Source: Cognatishimia activa | Lineage (GTDB): Bacteria > Pseudomonadota > Alphaproteobacteria > Rhodobacterales > Rhodobacteraceae | Direction: 5' to 3' | Assembly (NCBI RefSeq): GCF_026016445.1 | Contig: NZ_CP096147.1 | Location: 2,702,501-2,766,500 of the forward strand | DNA: 64,000 bases | Shown: in pieces, positions 7,642 through 16,771 of the stretch | Position numbering within the stretch: the first letter of the stretch is position 1 | How the letters are laid out: every line of letters begins with the position of its first letter | Translations under genes and position numbers: made by a program | The notes under the pieces: generated by a model | What the model was told of the DNA's origin: nothing | Seen by the model: only the letters and a program-made list of their open reading frames with translations | Database searches by the model: none

Positions 7642-8648
7642 AGCAAACTGCCGTTGTCATTGCCCCCGGTCGCGGGACCTATAACAAGGCTGAACTTGGC
7701 TATCTCAAGACCCGCCACCCCAAAAAGTCGGATTTGATCCAACAGTTTGACAACTACCGCGATGCCACTGGGCAAGTGTCGGTCAGCTCGCTTGATGGCA
7801 TGGAGCGATACTCGATCAGCACGCACACACGCGGCGATAATGCCAGCCCGCTAATTTATGCCTGCGCCTATTCCGACTTTGTGTCGATCGATCGAAAGGC
7901 TTTCGACATTATCGGCGTCACTGGCAACTCCATGGGGTGGTACATCGCATTGGCCTGCGCGGGGGCATTGAGCCCTATGGCAGGGTTCGAAGTGGTCAAC
8001 ACTATGGGCACACTGATGCAGGATCACCTCATCGGTGGGCAGATCATTTACCCTTATACAGACACGAATTGGGTCGAAATCCCGGCGGGAAAAGAAAGAC
8101 TGCTGGGGCTCTGTCACGACATCTCCTCCCGGCCTGACCACTTTCTGGCCCCTTCGATTGACCTAGGGGGCCTGCTGGTTTTGGCCGGAGACGTAAATGG
8201 CCTCAGCGCTTTCGAAGCAGAGGTAGAGCCTGTTCAGGATCGCTTCCCCATGCGCCTTCAAAACCACGCAGGCTTCCATTCAGAGCTTCAAAAACCAGTC
8301 TCTGACTTGGGCAAAGAGCGCCTGAAACCTTCATTGTTTCAACAACCGAACCTGCCGCTAATCGATGGTCAAGGTGATCTTTGGTATCCGAGCGCTTGCG
8401 ACTTGAACGCCTTGTGGGATTACACCTTGGGTCATCAGGTTCACGAGACATATGACTTCGCTGCTGCCATCCGAATAGCTGCCCGCGAATTCTGTCCGGA
8501 TGTCTTCATTGTACTTGGACCAGGCACAACACTTGGCGGTTCAGTCGCCCAAAGCCTCATTCGATGTGACTGGCAGGGTTGGTCAGATAAGGCCAGCTTT
8601 CGACAGGCTCAGAATGAGCAGCAATCCCTAATCTCAATGGGAGCCTAA
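7638..8648 (+). CDS. FabD-like acyltransferase
   Basis: A 336-residue protein resembling the malonyl-CoA:ACP acyltransferase fold. The nucleophile elbow is GNSMG with Ser98, replacing the usual GHSxG, and the partner histidine lies in AGFHSE near residue 214. The arginine that binds the malonyl carboxylate in FabD (in RGxxMQ) appears to be Met in TMGTLMQ, so a non-malonyl substrate is likely. I chose the ATG at 7638, which overlaps the E1 stop as ATGA and implies coupled translation. It ends tail-to-tail with pncB, overlapping by four bases. The acyl donor and acceptor are unknown; no acyl carrier protein gene is adjacent. Confidence 0.75.
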   Translation: MKQTAVVIAPGRGTYNKAELGYLKTRHPKKSDLIQQFDNYRDATGQVSVSSLDGMERYSISTHTRGDNASPLIYACAYSDFVSIDRKAFDIIGVTGNSMGWYIALACAGALSPMAGFEVVNTMGTLMQDHLIGGQIIYPYTDTNWVEIPAGKERLLGLCHDISSRPDHFLAPSIDLGGLLVLAGDVNGLSAFEAEVEPVQDRFPMRLQNHAGFHSELQKPVSDLGKERLKPSLFQQPNLPLIDGQGDLWYPSACDLNALWDYTLGHQVHETYDFAAAIRIAAREFCPDVFIVLGPGTTLGGSVAQSLIRCDWQGWSDKASFRQAQNEQQSLISMGA

Positions 8649-9937
8649 ACGAGCACGTCCTGCTTGCTTTGCGCACCAACACTGAACACACGTTTGTAGC
8701 GTTCAATCTGATCAGATGGCCCCATCGCCTTGTTGGGGTTATCCGACAGTTTCACGGTCGGTCGACCATTGGCAGAGACCGCCTTACAAACCAGTGAGAA
8801 TGGTGCCAGCCGATCTTCTGGCACAAGACCTCTGAAGTCGTTCGTTAGCAGGGTACCCCAGCCAAAACTGGTCAAGACACGCCCCTCAAATTGCTTTTGC
8901 AATTCGCTGATTTTATCAACGTCCAGGCCATCAGAGAAAATCACCAGTTTCTTGGTGGGATCTTCACCACGTGACGTCCACCAATTAATCGCGGTCTCAG
9001 CCCCAGCTGCCGGATCTCCAGAATCGATCCTGATACCCGTCCAACCTTCTAGCCACTTTGGTGCGCGCTCTAAAAATCCTTTGGTCCCGTAGGTATCCGG
9101 CAAAATGATCCGAAGATTCCCGTCATGTTCTTCATGCCAATCGGCGAGAACCTGATAGGGCGCCTGCGCCAGTTCTTCATCTGTTTCGGCCAAAGCGGCA
9201 TAGACCATCGGCAATTCATGGGCATTGGTGCCAATCGCTTCAAGGTCGCGATTCTTAGCAATCAGGCAATTGGACGTCCCGACGAATTTTTCGCCAAGAC
9301 CTTCGCACATGGCTTGCACTGCCCAATCCTGCCAAAGAAATGAATGACGACGCCGCGTTCCGAAATCAGCGATGCGCAGATTGTCGATACCACGAAGGCT
9401 TTCAACCTTTTCCCAAAGCTTGGTCATGGCTCGCGCGTAAAGAACCTGCAGCTCAAACTTTTCCATCCGGTCCAGAACAGCGCGGCTGCGCAATTCCATC
9501 AACACAGATAGCGCCGGGATTTCCCACAGCATGACCTCAGGCCAACTGCCTTCAAAGGTCAGCTCATATTGGTCCCCAATGCGCTCCAAATGGTAGTCTG
9601 GAAGGCGCATGTTTTCGAACCACTCCATGAAGTCAGAACGGAACATTTGCCGTTTGCCGTAGAATGTGTTCCCGCGAAGCCATGTGCTTTCCCCGCGGGT
9701 CAATGACAAAGACCGCACGTGATCCAACTGCTCACGCAATTCGCCTTCATCGATCAGCTTGGCCAATGGCACCGAAGTGGTGCGGTTGATCAAAGAGAAC
9801 TGCACCTGCGTCTCTGGTCGATTGCGGAACACGCTTTGGCACATTAGCAGCTTGTAGAAGTCCGTATCGATCAACGATCTGACGATCGGATCGATCTTCC
9901 ACTTGTGGTTCCAAACGCGGGTTGCGATGTCGACCAT
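8645..9937 (-). CDS. pncB: nicotinate phosphoribosyltransferase
   Basis: A 430-residue enzyme that makes nicotinate mononucleotide from nicotinate and PRPP with ATP, the committing step of NAD salvage in the Preiss-Handler route. Recognisable segments are the N-terminal LIDTDFYKLLMCQSVF, the FGTRRRHSFLWQDWAVQAM motif carrying the histidine phosphorylated in this family, and the later GIRIDSGDP and IFSDGLDVDKI phosphate-binding stretches. Length fits the proteobacterial form. It lies 68 bases downstream of pncA on the same strand, so nicotinamide deamidation and nicotinate capture are probably co-transcribed. Confidence 0.95.
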   Translation of the reverse strand: MVDIATRVWNHKWKIDPIVRSLIDTDFYKLLMCQSVFRNRPETQVQFSLINRTTSVPLAKLIDEGELREQLDHVRSLSLTRGESTWLRGNTFYGKRQMFRSDFMEWFENMRLPDYHLERIGDQYELTFEGSWPEVMLWEIPALSVLMELRSRAVLDRMEKFELQVLYARAMTKLWEKVESLRGIDNLRIADFGTRRRHSFLWQDWAVQAMCEGLGEKFVGTSNCLIAKNRDLEAIGTNAHELPMVYAALAETDEELAQAPYQVLADWHEEHDGNLRIILPDTYGTKGFLERAPKWLEGWTGIRIDSGDPAAGAETAINWWTSRGEDPTKKLVIFSDGLDVDKISELQKQFEGRVLTSFGWGTLLTNDFRGLVPEDRLAPFSLVCKAVSANGRPTVKLSDNPNKAMGPSDQIERYKRVFSVGAQSKQDVLV

Positions 9938-10005
9938 AATATCCTCCGGCCTTAGCCCGAATAAGTGTGGCGGATAGCCTTGAGAAATTCAATCAAACAA
10001 GACAA

Positions 10006-10602
10006 TTAGCGAAGACTTACCCCGGCCTCCTTCATGCCTGTCAGTGCCGCTTCAAGGGATCCATTGAGATCAATCGCACGGCAGAGGGACTGATCCACGG
10101 TGACATCAAATCCAAGCTTTGCTGCATCTACAGCTGAGAAGTTCACACAGAAATCTGTTGCCAGACCAACCATAGTCAACTCCTTCAGACCTCGCGTGCG
10201 CAGATATCCCTCCAGCCCGGTTGGGGTGGTCTGATCGTTTTCGAAGAACGCCGAATAGCTGTCGATGGCTGGGTTATAGCCCTTTCGGATAATCAGATCA
10301 GCGCGGGTTGTATCTAGCGCCATGTGGAAAGCCGCCCCGTCGGTTCCCTGCACGCAATGATCCGGCCAGAGGACCTGCGGTCCATATGGCATTTCTATCA
10401 TCTCATATGGCGTCTTGCCCGCATGAGATGTGGCGAAAGAGGAATGGCCTGCCGGATGCCAATCCTGCGTGAGGATCACCGTGTCAAACTCAGACATCAG
10501 ATCATTGATCCCGCCAACGATCTCATCGCCATCGGGAACAGCCAGCGCCCCACCCGGGCAGAAGTCATTCTGAACATCGATCACAATCAGGGCCTTAGAC
10601 AT
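10006..10602 (-). CDS. pncA: nicotinamidase
   Basis: A 198-residue cysteine hydrolase of the isochorismatase-like fold that deamidates nicotinamide to nicotinate. The catalytic triad is visible: Asp9 in LIVIDVQNDF, Lys107 in IIRKGYNP and Cys152 in GLATDFCVNF. Metal-binding residues lie in QDWHPAGH (Asp47, His49) and DHCVQGT (His82). Length is normal for PncA. It is the first gene of a pncA-pncB pair and is divergent from trhO. Some homologues also act on pyrazinamide, which cannot be judged here. Confidence 0.94.
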   Translation of the reverse strand: MSKALIVIDVQNDFCPGGALAVPDGDEIVGGINDLMSEFDTVILTQDWHPAGHSSFATSHAGKTPYEMIEMPYGPQVLWPDHCVQGTDGAAFHMALDTTRADLIIRKGYNPAIDSYSAFFENDQTTPTGLEGYLRTRGLKELTMVGLATDFCVNFSAVDAAKLGFDVTVDQSLCRAIDLNGSLEAALTGMKEAGVSLR

Positions 10603-10722
10603 CTGTCACTCCTTTGATGATCCGTCTTCTTGTGTCATGCGTAGGAATTGCATCACCGAAGGTCAATGGGGCTGCAATCGGTGGTCTTGAAGAGAGACTA
10701 AAATAGGCGTACAGGGCAGCCC

Positions 10723-11631
10723 ATGTTTACAGTCTGCGCTCTTTATCACTTCACCCGCTTTGATAATCACGAGGCCCTTCGCGCGCCTTTGCTGGAGCTG
10801 TGCCAAAAGAACAGCATCACAGGCACGCTGTTGTTGGCGCATGAAGGCATCAACGGCACTATCGCTGGCCCTCGCGCCGGAATCGACGCGGTGATCGCGC
10901 ATATCCAAACCCTGCCGGGTTGTGCAGACTTCGAGTGGAAACTCAGCACGGCAGCCGAAAAACCCTTCCCACGCATGAAGGTAAAGCTGAAGAAAGAGAT
11001 CGTCACATTGGGTCAGCCAAACGTCGATCCGAAGGCGCATGTTGGAAACTATGTGAACCCTGAGGACTGGAACGAGCTGATCCAATCGCCTGACGTTGTG
11101 ACCATCGACACGCGCAACGATTACGAAGTGGCGATCGGCACTTTCCAAGGAGCGGTAGACCCGGAAACAGCCACCTTCCGTGATTTCCCAGCCTGGTGGG
11201 AAGAAAACAAAGAGCGCTTCCACAACAAACGCGTCGCGATGTTTTGCACGGGCGGAATTCGCTGCGAGAAATCCACAAACTACCTGATGAGCCAGGGCGT
11301 CGAAGACGTCTATCACCTCAAAGGTGGTATCCTGAAATACCTCGAAGAGGTGCCGCAGGAAGACAGCACCTGGGAAGGTGAATGTTTTGTCTTTGATGGT
11401 CGCGTCTCCGTTGGCCATGGATTGAAAGAAGGCCCACATGTGCTGTGTCATGCCTGCCGTCGTCCTTTGATGCCAGAAGACACAAACCGCCCCGAATACG
11501 AGGCCGGTGTTAGCTGCCACCAGTGTATCGACGAATATTCAGAGACCGACAAAGCTCGGTTCCGTGAGCGTCAAAAGCAGATGGAACTGGCCCGCAAACG
11601 TGGCGAACAACACATCATCGGGGTGGATTGA
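10723..11631 (+). CDS. trhO: tRNA uridine(34) hydroxylase TrhO (rhodanese family)
   Basis: A 302-residue protein of the YceA/TrhO family, which hydroxylates uridine 34 of certain tRNAs to 5-hydroxyuridine using oxygen. It has the N-terminal acylphosphatase-like part with LLLAHEGINGTIAG (about 36-49), a central rhodanese domain starting VVTIDTRNDYEVAIGTF, and the active loop FCTGGIRCEKS with Cys175. The C-terminal tail carries paired cysteines (CHAC and CHQC) as in relatives. The gene stands alone, divergent from pncA; the ribosome-binding site before the ATG is weak. Confidence 0.92.
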   Translation: MFTVCALYHFTRFDNHEALRAPLLELCQKNSITGTLLLAHEGINGTIAGPRAGIDAVIAHIQTLPGCADFEWKLSTAAEKPFPRMKVKLKKEIVTLGQPNVDPKAHVGNYVNPEDWNELIQSPDVVTIDTRNDYEVAIGTFQGAVDPETATFRDFPAWWEENKERFHNKRVAMFCTGGIRCEKSTNYLMSQGVEDVYHLKGGILKYLEEVPQEDSTWEGECFVFDGRVSVGHGLKEGPHVLCHACRRPLMPEDTNRPEYEAGVSCHQCIDEYSETDKARFRERQKQMELARKRGEQHIIGVD

Positions 11632-11679
11632 TTTTCACCCTTTGTTCCTGTTTGATGGCCCCAAAATTTGGAGAGCATC

Positions 11680-12834
11680 GTGCAGGCACCCCTAAAGATC
11701 GACAATCGTACCGCGCGCTGGCTTTGGCTGGCGTCACAGGGCCTGTCTGAGACCCCAACCGGTCCGCTAGAACTCTATGGAACCATCTTGAAGCTCGGTA
11801 TGGTGCAGTTGGACACGATCCAAGTTGTTTCCCGCGCGCATCATCATATCCTGTGGTCGCGCAATCAGAATTACCGCGAGAAAATGCTGAACCCGCTCTT
11901 GGCAAAGGATCGGTTGATTTTTGAGCATTTCACCCATGATGCAAGCGTCCTACCAATGGAGTTCCTACCTGCCTGGCAACGCCAATTCCGGCGTATGAGT
12001 GTCACAGCCAGACGTTGGCATGGGGACCTAGAAGGCAGCTCCTATCTCGATGAAATCAAAGACCGTATTCGGTCCGAAGGGGCGCTCTCGACCCACGCCT
12101 TTGACACCAAAATTGAGGGAGAGAAAAAAATGTGGTCCCGCCCACCACATAAGAAAGCTTTGGACTACATGTGGATGACAGGACAATTGGCGACCTGTTT
12201 TCGAGATGGGTTCACCAAATACTACAACCTTCCTGAACGCGTCTTTCCAGATGAGCTGCGCAATCGCAGCATGTCAGAGAGCGAAGAACTCGATTTTCTG
12301 ATGAAGGCCGCTGTTGATCGCATCGCCGTTGGCACGCAGGGTGAAATCCAGAAATTCTGGGAAACGACCTCTGCCAAGGAAACCAAAGAATGGCTTGAAA
12401 CGGCTGACCTGATTCCGGTTGAGGTCGAAAACGCCGATGGATCAAAAACCACATCCTTCGGCACGCCAGATCTGGAAGACCGACTGGCGCAACTTGAGGC
12501 CCCAACTTCACGACTTCGCATTCTCAACCCGTTTGATCCCGCAGTTCGAGACCGTGATCGCCTCGAAAGGCTCTTTGGTTTCAATTACCGCAACGAAATG
12601 TTCGTGCCCGCGGCAAAACGCATCTGGGGATATTATGTGTTCCCCATCTTGGAGGGGGATCGATTTGTCGGTCGGATTGAAGCCAAGGCAGATCGCAAGA
12701 ACGGCACGCTAAATGTCATCAACTTCTGGTCTGAGGAGCGGGTGAAATGGACCAAACCACGACAGAGTAAGTTGGAAGCAGAACTCAACCGACTAGGACG
12801 CTTTGTCGGCTGCCCGAACATTCACTGGCAGTAA
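11680..12834 (+). CDS. winged-helix protein, YcaQ/AlkX-like (HTH_42 family)
   Basis: A 384-residue member of the PF06224 family, represented by E. coli YcaQ, a DNA glycosylase that unhooks interstrand crosslinks. Family marks include LGMVQLDTIQVVSRAHHHILWSR near the N-terminus, the WSRPPHKKALDYMWMTGQL segment, and the C-terminal YVFPILEGDRFVGRIEAKADR with the QPF/ILEG-like domain. I prefer the GTG at 11680, preceded by GGAG at 11670, over the TTG at 11668, which has no ribosome-binding site. Substrate is not proven for alphaproteobacterial members. It converges on the DUF2189 gene with 23 bases between them. Confidence 0.85.
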   Translation: MQAPLKIDNRTARWLWLASQGLSETPTGPLELYGTILKLGMVQLDTIQVVSRAHHHILWSRNQNYREKMLNPLLAKDRLIFEHFTHDASVLPMEFLPAWQRQFRRMSVTARRWHGDLEGSSYLDEIKDRIRSEGALSTHAFDTKIEGEKKMWSRPPHKKALDYMWMTGQLATCFRDGFTKYYNLPERVFPDELRNRSMSESEELDFLMKAAVDRIAVGTQGEIQKFWETTSAKETKEWLETADLIPVEVENADGSKTTSFGTPDLEDRLAQLEAPTSRLRILNPFDPAVRDRDRLERLFGFNYRNEMFVPAAKRIWGYYVFPILEGDRFVGRIEAKADRKNGTLNVINFWSEERVKWTKPRQSKLEAELNRLGRFVGCPNIHWQ

Positions 12835-12857
12835 TTCCTCACTCCAGACGCTCGCAC

Positions 12858-13652
12858 TCAATCCTTCGGTACAACGGCGCGCTGATAGAGGTGCCATGTG
12901 GTGTGCCCAAGAATTGGCAGAGTGAATATCAGACCCAAAAACGCTGGAACCATCGACAGTATCAATGTTCCCGCGATGATCGCGGCCCAAGTCAGCATGA
13001 CTACCGGGCTTTCGGTGACAACCCGAAAAGACGTAATCATCGCCGATATGAAGTCCATTTCTCGGTCGAGCAACATAGGCATGGAAATGACTGTCACCGT
13101 GAAGAGGACGGTCGATAGAAAGGCGCCGATGCAGATCCCAATGGCTATGAACGTCCAACCTTCAGACGTGTACAAAACCGTACTGATAAACCCTTCCAGG
13201 TCAGAGAAAGACGAATCTTGAAGGATGATCACAAGCAAAGTTCTGAACTGATACATCCACACCCAAAAGATGAAGAGCGTTACAAAGGCCATCCAGCCCA
13301 TTTCGCGTTTACGTTGGCTGGCAATGACGCTGAGAATGTCTGACCAGCTGAAACTCTTCCTCGCTTGACGCCGACGTGACATCTCATAGAGGCCAGCCGC
13401 GGCAAAAGGGGCGATTAATGGAAAGCCGATGGCCGCCGGGATCACCATCCAGATCCAGCCGAGCCAAGCCAGGCACCAAACGAACAAAATCCCGAAGGCC
13501 GCGTAGAACAACCCGAAAAATCCACTCATCAACGGGTGTGCCTTAAAGTCGGAATACCCTGCGCCGAGCGACGCCTTGATATCCTCAAAACTCACTTGAT
13601 TGATTTCAGGCAAAGATAACGGTGGCGTGGAATTTACAGGATTGGATGCCAT
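12858..13652 (-). CDS. DUF2189 integral membrane protein
   Basis: A 264-residue inner-membrane protein of the DUF2189 family. After a hydrophilic N-terminus there are about six hydrophobic helices, the first around GFFGLFYAAFGILFVWCL. A family-typical stretch is FPLIAPFAAAGLYEMSRRRQ, and VISMPMLLDREMDFISAMITS follows further on. Function is unknown. The ATG at 13652 has GGAG about ten bases upstream; the frame extends 16 codons further but without a good site. It has no operon partner. Confidence 0.85.
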   Translation of the reverse strand: MASNPVNSTPPLSLPEINQVSFEDIKASLGAGYSDFKAHPLMSGFFGLFYAAFGILFVWCLAWLGWIWMVIPAAIGFPLIAPFAAAGLYEMSRRRQARKSFSWSDILSVIASQRKREMGWMAFVTLFIFWVWMYQFRTLLVIILQDSSFSDLEGFISTVLYTSEGWTFIAIGICIGAFLSTVLFTVTVISMPMLLDREMDFISAMITSFRVVTESPVVMLTWAAIIAGTLILSMVPAFLGLIFTLPILGHTTWHLYQRAVVPKD

Positions 13653-13785
13653 AGGGTGCGCTCTCCAAAGCAAACGTATCGCCGAGTCGATTGCAGGCAA
13701 CCTCAGCGGTGAAGCACGCTTTCCCTATCCGAGAACAAGTCTGCATCAGACGACACGTTGGAGCAAGTGTGGACCCAGACAAAGA

Positions 13786-13811
13786 AAAAGCCCCGCTGAT
13801 AGCGGGGCTTT
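13786..13811 (-). terminator. terminator of petABC operon
   Basis: Stem AAAGCCCCGCT/AGCGGGGCTTT with loop GAT. On the minus strand the hairpin is followed by TTTTTC, so it ends transcription 25 bases after petC. Confidence 0.88.
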
Positions 13812-13835
13812 CACATTCTTCACTCTGAAAAAGAC

Positions 13836-14627
13836 TTATGCAGTCTTTTTGCCTTTGTGAGGCGCCCAGAGGCGTTTGTTTGTCAGATAGAGCAGCACTG
13901 TCAGCAGGAACAGCGCGAAGACGCCAATGAAGCCTGCTTTTTTGCGGTCCATCATCTTTGGTTCCGCTGTCCACATCAGGAATGCAGAAACATCTTCTGC
14001 TGAGTGATGCAGGTCTGTTGCGTGACCATCGTCAAATTCTACAGAACCATCTTCCAGAGGAGGACCCATTGCGATCCAGCCACCTGGGAAGGCCGTGTTT
14101 TCATAAAAGGTTGTACCCGCTTGGGTCTTCTCTTTACCTGTATAGCCGGTCAGGATGGAGTAAATATACTCAGCACCACCCATGCCTTTGACAAACTGAT
14201 TGATCCCCGTGCCCTGAGGGCCGTGGAAACCCGCGCGCGCTTTCGCCATCAAAGACAGGTCAGGCGCGTTTTCGAGCGCGGAGCCAGGGAAGAAATCCGC
14301 TGGTTTCGCTGGGCGAGTATCGTCCAGTTCTGCGTCGAATACTTCGAAGTTCTCAGCAGAGTAAGCACGTACCTGAGCTTCAGAGAAGTGAGGTCCGCCT
14401 TTGTCTGACAGTGTACGCAGTGGCACATATTGAAGACCGTGACATGCAGAGCAAACCTCGGTGTAAACCTTCAGGCCGCGCTGCAGTTGGTTCTCGTCGA
14501 AGGTCCCGAAAGGACCCTCGAAAGAAAAGTCGACATCTTCGATGTGGCCGGCACCGCCGGCTGCCATCGCACCACCTGCCGCGAAGGTCAGGGCCGCTAC
14601 TGCGGAAATTGCTAGAGTCTTAAGCAT
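13836..14627 (-). CDS. petC: cytochrome c1 of the bc1 complex
   Basis: A 263-residue precursor. Residues 1-22 are a signal peptide ending AMA. Heme c is attached at Cys59 and Cys62 with His63 as ligand in CSACHG, and the distal methionine is expected in [12 protein letters not shown]-terminal helix ([16 protein letters not shown]) anchors the periplasmic domain in the membrane. It passes electrons from the Rieske centre to soluble or membrane cytochrome c. I chose the ATG at 14627, directly before the signal peptide; the open frame upstream is low-complexity intergenic sequence. It is the last gene of petA-petB-petC. Confidence 0.96.
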   Translation of the reverse strand: MLKTLAISAVAALTFAAGGAMAAGGAGHIEDVDFSFEGPFGTFDENQLQRGLKVYTEVCSACHGLQYVPLRTLSDKGGPHFSEAQVRAYSAENFEVFDAELDDTRPAKPADFFPGSALENAPDLSLMAKARAGFHGPQGTGINQFVKGMGGAEYIYSILTGYTGKEKTQAGTTFYENTAFPGGWIAMGPPLEDGSVEFDDGHATDLHHSAEDVSAFLMWTAEPKMMDRKKAGFIGVFALFLLTVLLYLTNKRLWAPHKGKKTA

Positions 14628-14640
14628 TGTCCCAGGCCCC

Positions 14641-15984
14641 TTATTCTGCTGGCTGCTGGCCGGATTCGGCGGCAGCGGGCTTTTTGACATAGTGGTCGTT
14701 GAAGTCGTCTTCGATGGTCGCCGGAGGATGTTCTGGCGTTTCGATAACACCGAGAAGCGGCAGGATCACCAAGAAGTAAGCGAACCAGTAGGTCGACGCG
14801 ATCAAGGAAATGACCGAGTAGATCCCTTCGGCTGGCATCGCGCCTGCCCACATCAGGATGAAGAAGTCCAGAAGCAGCAAGCGGAAGTACCATTTGAACA
14901 TCGGACGGAAACGACCGGAACGAACGGTGGATGTGTCCAGCCATGGCGTCAGTGCCATAACTGCAATCGCACCAAACATCGCCAGAACACCGAAGAACTT
15001 CGCATCGATGATACCGCCAGTGATCCAGCTTGCGAACATCACAACCCAAACAGAGGAGTCGAATGCGCGCAGGATCGCGTAGAACGGCAGGAAGTACCAT
15101 TCAGGAACGATGTGTGCTGGTGTCGCCAGTGGGTTGGCTTCGATGTAGTTATCTGGGTGACCGAGATAGTTTGGCATAAAGCCAACGATCGCGAAGAAGA
15201 TAACCAGAACAACGCCCAGCGCGAACAGGTCTTTGATCACGAAGTAAGGCCAGAATGGCAGCGTGTCTTTTTCGGCTTCTTCTTTAGAACCACGACGCAC
15301 TTCAACGCCGGTTGGGTTGTTGTTGCCAGTGTGGTGGAAGGCCCAGATGTGAAGGATCACGAGGCCTGCAATCACAAACGGCAGCAGGTAGTGCAGCGAG
15401 AAGAAACGGTTCAGGGTTGCGTTATCAACAGCAGGTCCACCCAGCAGGAAGGTCTGCAGCGCGTCACCAATGAATGGGATCGCACCGAAGAGGCCGGTGA
15501 TAACTGTCGCGCCCCAGAAGGACATCTGACCCCAAGGTAGAACGTAGCCCATAAAGCCGGTTGCCATCATTAGAAGGTAGATGAGCATACCGATGATCCA
15601 TGTGACTTCACGCGGTGCCTTATAGGAACCATAGAAAAGGCCACGGAACATGTGGATATAAACCGCTGCGAAGAACAGCGACGCGCCGTTCATGTGCAGA
15701 TAGCGGATCATGTGACCGCCATTCACGTCACGCATGATGTGTTCGATAGACGCAAACGCCAAATCAACATGCGGAGTGTAGTGCATCACCAGAACAATAC
15801 CGGTGACAATTTGAAGAACCAGGCAGAATGCCAGCACGATGCCCCAGATCCACCACCAGTTCAGGTTTTTAGGGGTTGGGATCATCAGTGTGTCGTAGAC
15901 GAGGCCAACAACTGGCAGACGGTGGTGCAACCACTTCTCTGCACCAGATTTCGGCTCGTAATGATCGTGAGGAATACCAGACAT
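14641..15984 (-). CDS. petB: cytochrome b of the bc1 complex
   Basis: A 447-residue multi-spanning subunit that binds two hemes b and forms the quinol oxidation and reduction sites. It has eight transmembrane helices, heme-ligand histidines in helices B (around [10 protein letters not shown]) and D (around [13 protein letters not shown]), and the Qo-site PEWY motif in [15 protein letters not shown]. Length matches the alphaproteobacterial type. It starts 11 bases after petA and is followed by petC 13 bases later. Confidence 0.97.
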   Translation of the reverse strand: MSGIPHDHYEPKSGAEKWLHHRLPVVGLVYDTLMIPTPKNLNWWWIWGIVLAFCLVLQIVTGIVLVMHYTPHVDLAFASIEHIMRDVNGGHMIRYLHMNGASLFFAAVYIHMFRGLFYGSYKAPREVTWIIGMLIYLLMMATGFMGYVLPWGQMSFWGATVITGLFGAIPFIGDALQTFLLGGPAVDNATLNRFFSLHYLLPFVIAGLVILHIWAFHHTGNNNPTGVEVRRGSKEEAEKDTLPFWPYFVIKDLFALGVVLVIFFAIVGFMPNYLGHPDNYIEANPLATPAHIVPEWYFLPFYAILRAFDSSVWVVMFASWITGGIIDAKFFGVLAMFGAIAVMALTPWLDTSTVRSGRFRPMFKWYFRLLLLDFFILMWAGAMPAEGIYSVISLIASTYWFAYFLVILPLLGVIETPEHPPATIEDDFNDHYVKKPAAAESGQQPAE

Positions 15985-15995
15985 ATGCGCGTTCC

Positions 15996-16553
15996 TTATC
16001 CAAGCACCAGTTCGGTGCCTTCAAAACGGGCAACCGGAACAGGAAGGTTTTCAGGAGCTGGACCCTTACGGATACGTCCAGATGTGTCGTAGTGAGAACC
16101 GTGACATGGGCAGAACCAGCCGCCAAATTCACCTGCGTCACCCAGTGGAACACAACCAAGGTGCGTACAAACGCCAATCATCACCAGCCATTCGCCTGCT
16201 TCATCCATGGAACGGTTCTCGTCCGCGGCGTCAGTGCCTGGCTTGTTAGCGTTTTGAGATTCGGCGTCGATGGTCAGGTCTTCCAAAGGCACAGCGCGTG
16301 CTTCGTCAATTTCCGCTTGAGTACGGCGGCGAATGAACACCGGCTTACCAAGCCATTTAACGGTCAGCTGCGTACCTGGTTCAATACCAGCGGTATCAAC
16401 ACGGATAGAGGCCAGAGCCTTAACATCAGCTGATGGATTCATCTGGTTGACCAGAGGCCAAACAGCCGCACCTGCGGTCACTGCACCTGCGCCTGCGGTG
16501 GCGTAGTAGAGGAAATCCCTCCGGGTGCCTTCGTGATCTTCTGCGTGGGACAC
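15996..16553 (-). CDS. petA: Rieske iron-sulfur subunit of the bc1 complex
   Basis: A 185-residue protein. The N-terminus has a twin-arginine-like [11 protein letters not shown] sequence running into one membrane helix (about residues 12-35), as in Rieske proteins exported folded by Tat. The [2Fe-2S] cluster is held by CTHLGC and CPCHGSH, with two cysteines and two histidines as ligands. It accepts one electron from quinol at the Qo site. It is the promoter-proximal gene of the petABC operon; the upstream 218 bases hold no gene. Confidence 0.97.
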   Translation of the reverse strand: MSHAEDHEGTRRDFLYYATAGAGAVTAGAAVWPLVNQMNPSADVKALASIRVDTAGIEPGTQLTVKWLGKPVFIRRRTQAEIDEARAVPLEDLTIDAESQNANKPGTDAADENRSMDEAGEWLVMIGVCTHLGCVPLGDAGEFGGWFCPCHGSHYDTSGRIRKGPAPENLPVPVARFEGTELVLG

Positions 16554-16771
16554 GAGGTTTACTCCAATTTCTTGGCCTGCTGGCCTATACCGGTTCGGGC
16601 CACGTTCCAGCGCAGCCTCTCCAGCCCGCTTATTAACGAAGCCAATTCAACCCGTCCAGATGACATTCGCTTGATATGGATCAAAGCGTTGATGTGTCGC
16701 GCTTGAGGACTATGTAAAGCCGGTGTATTTGCTCTACTAAGACGCGAATTTCGGAAATTGAAAGGTTCGTC

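Noticed and set aside
10006..10602. Isochorismatase rather than nicotinamidase
   Set aside because: The Asp-Lys-Cys triad, metal ligands and pairing with pncB favour nicotinamidase.
10663..11520. Long open frame on the minus strand across trhO
   Set aside because: Antisense shadow of a well-supported gene.
13836..14750. Longer N-terminus for cytochrome c1 starting at 14750
   Set aside because: The extra 41 residues are low-complexity and overlap petB; the signal peptide begins at the ATG 14627.
14542..15540. Long open frame on the plus strand across petB
   Set aside because: It is antisense to cytochrome b, has charged low-complexity sequence and no family features.
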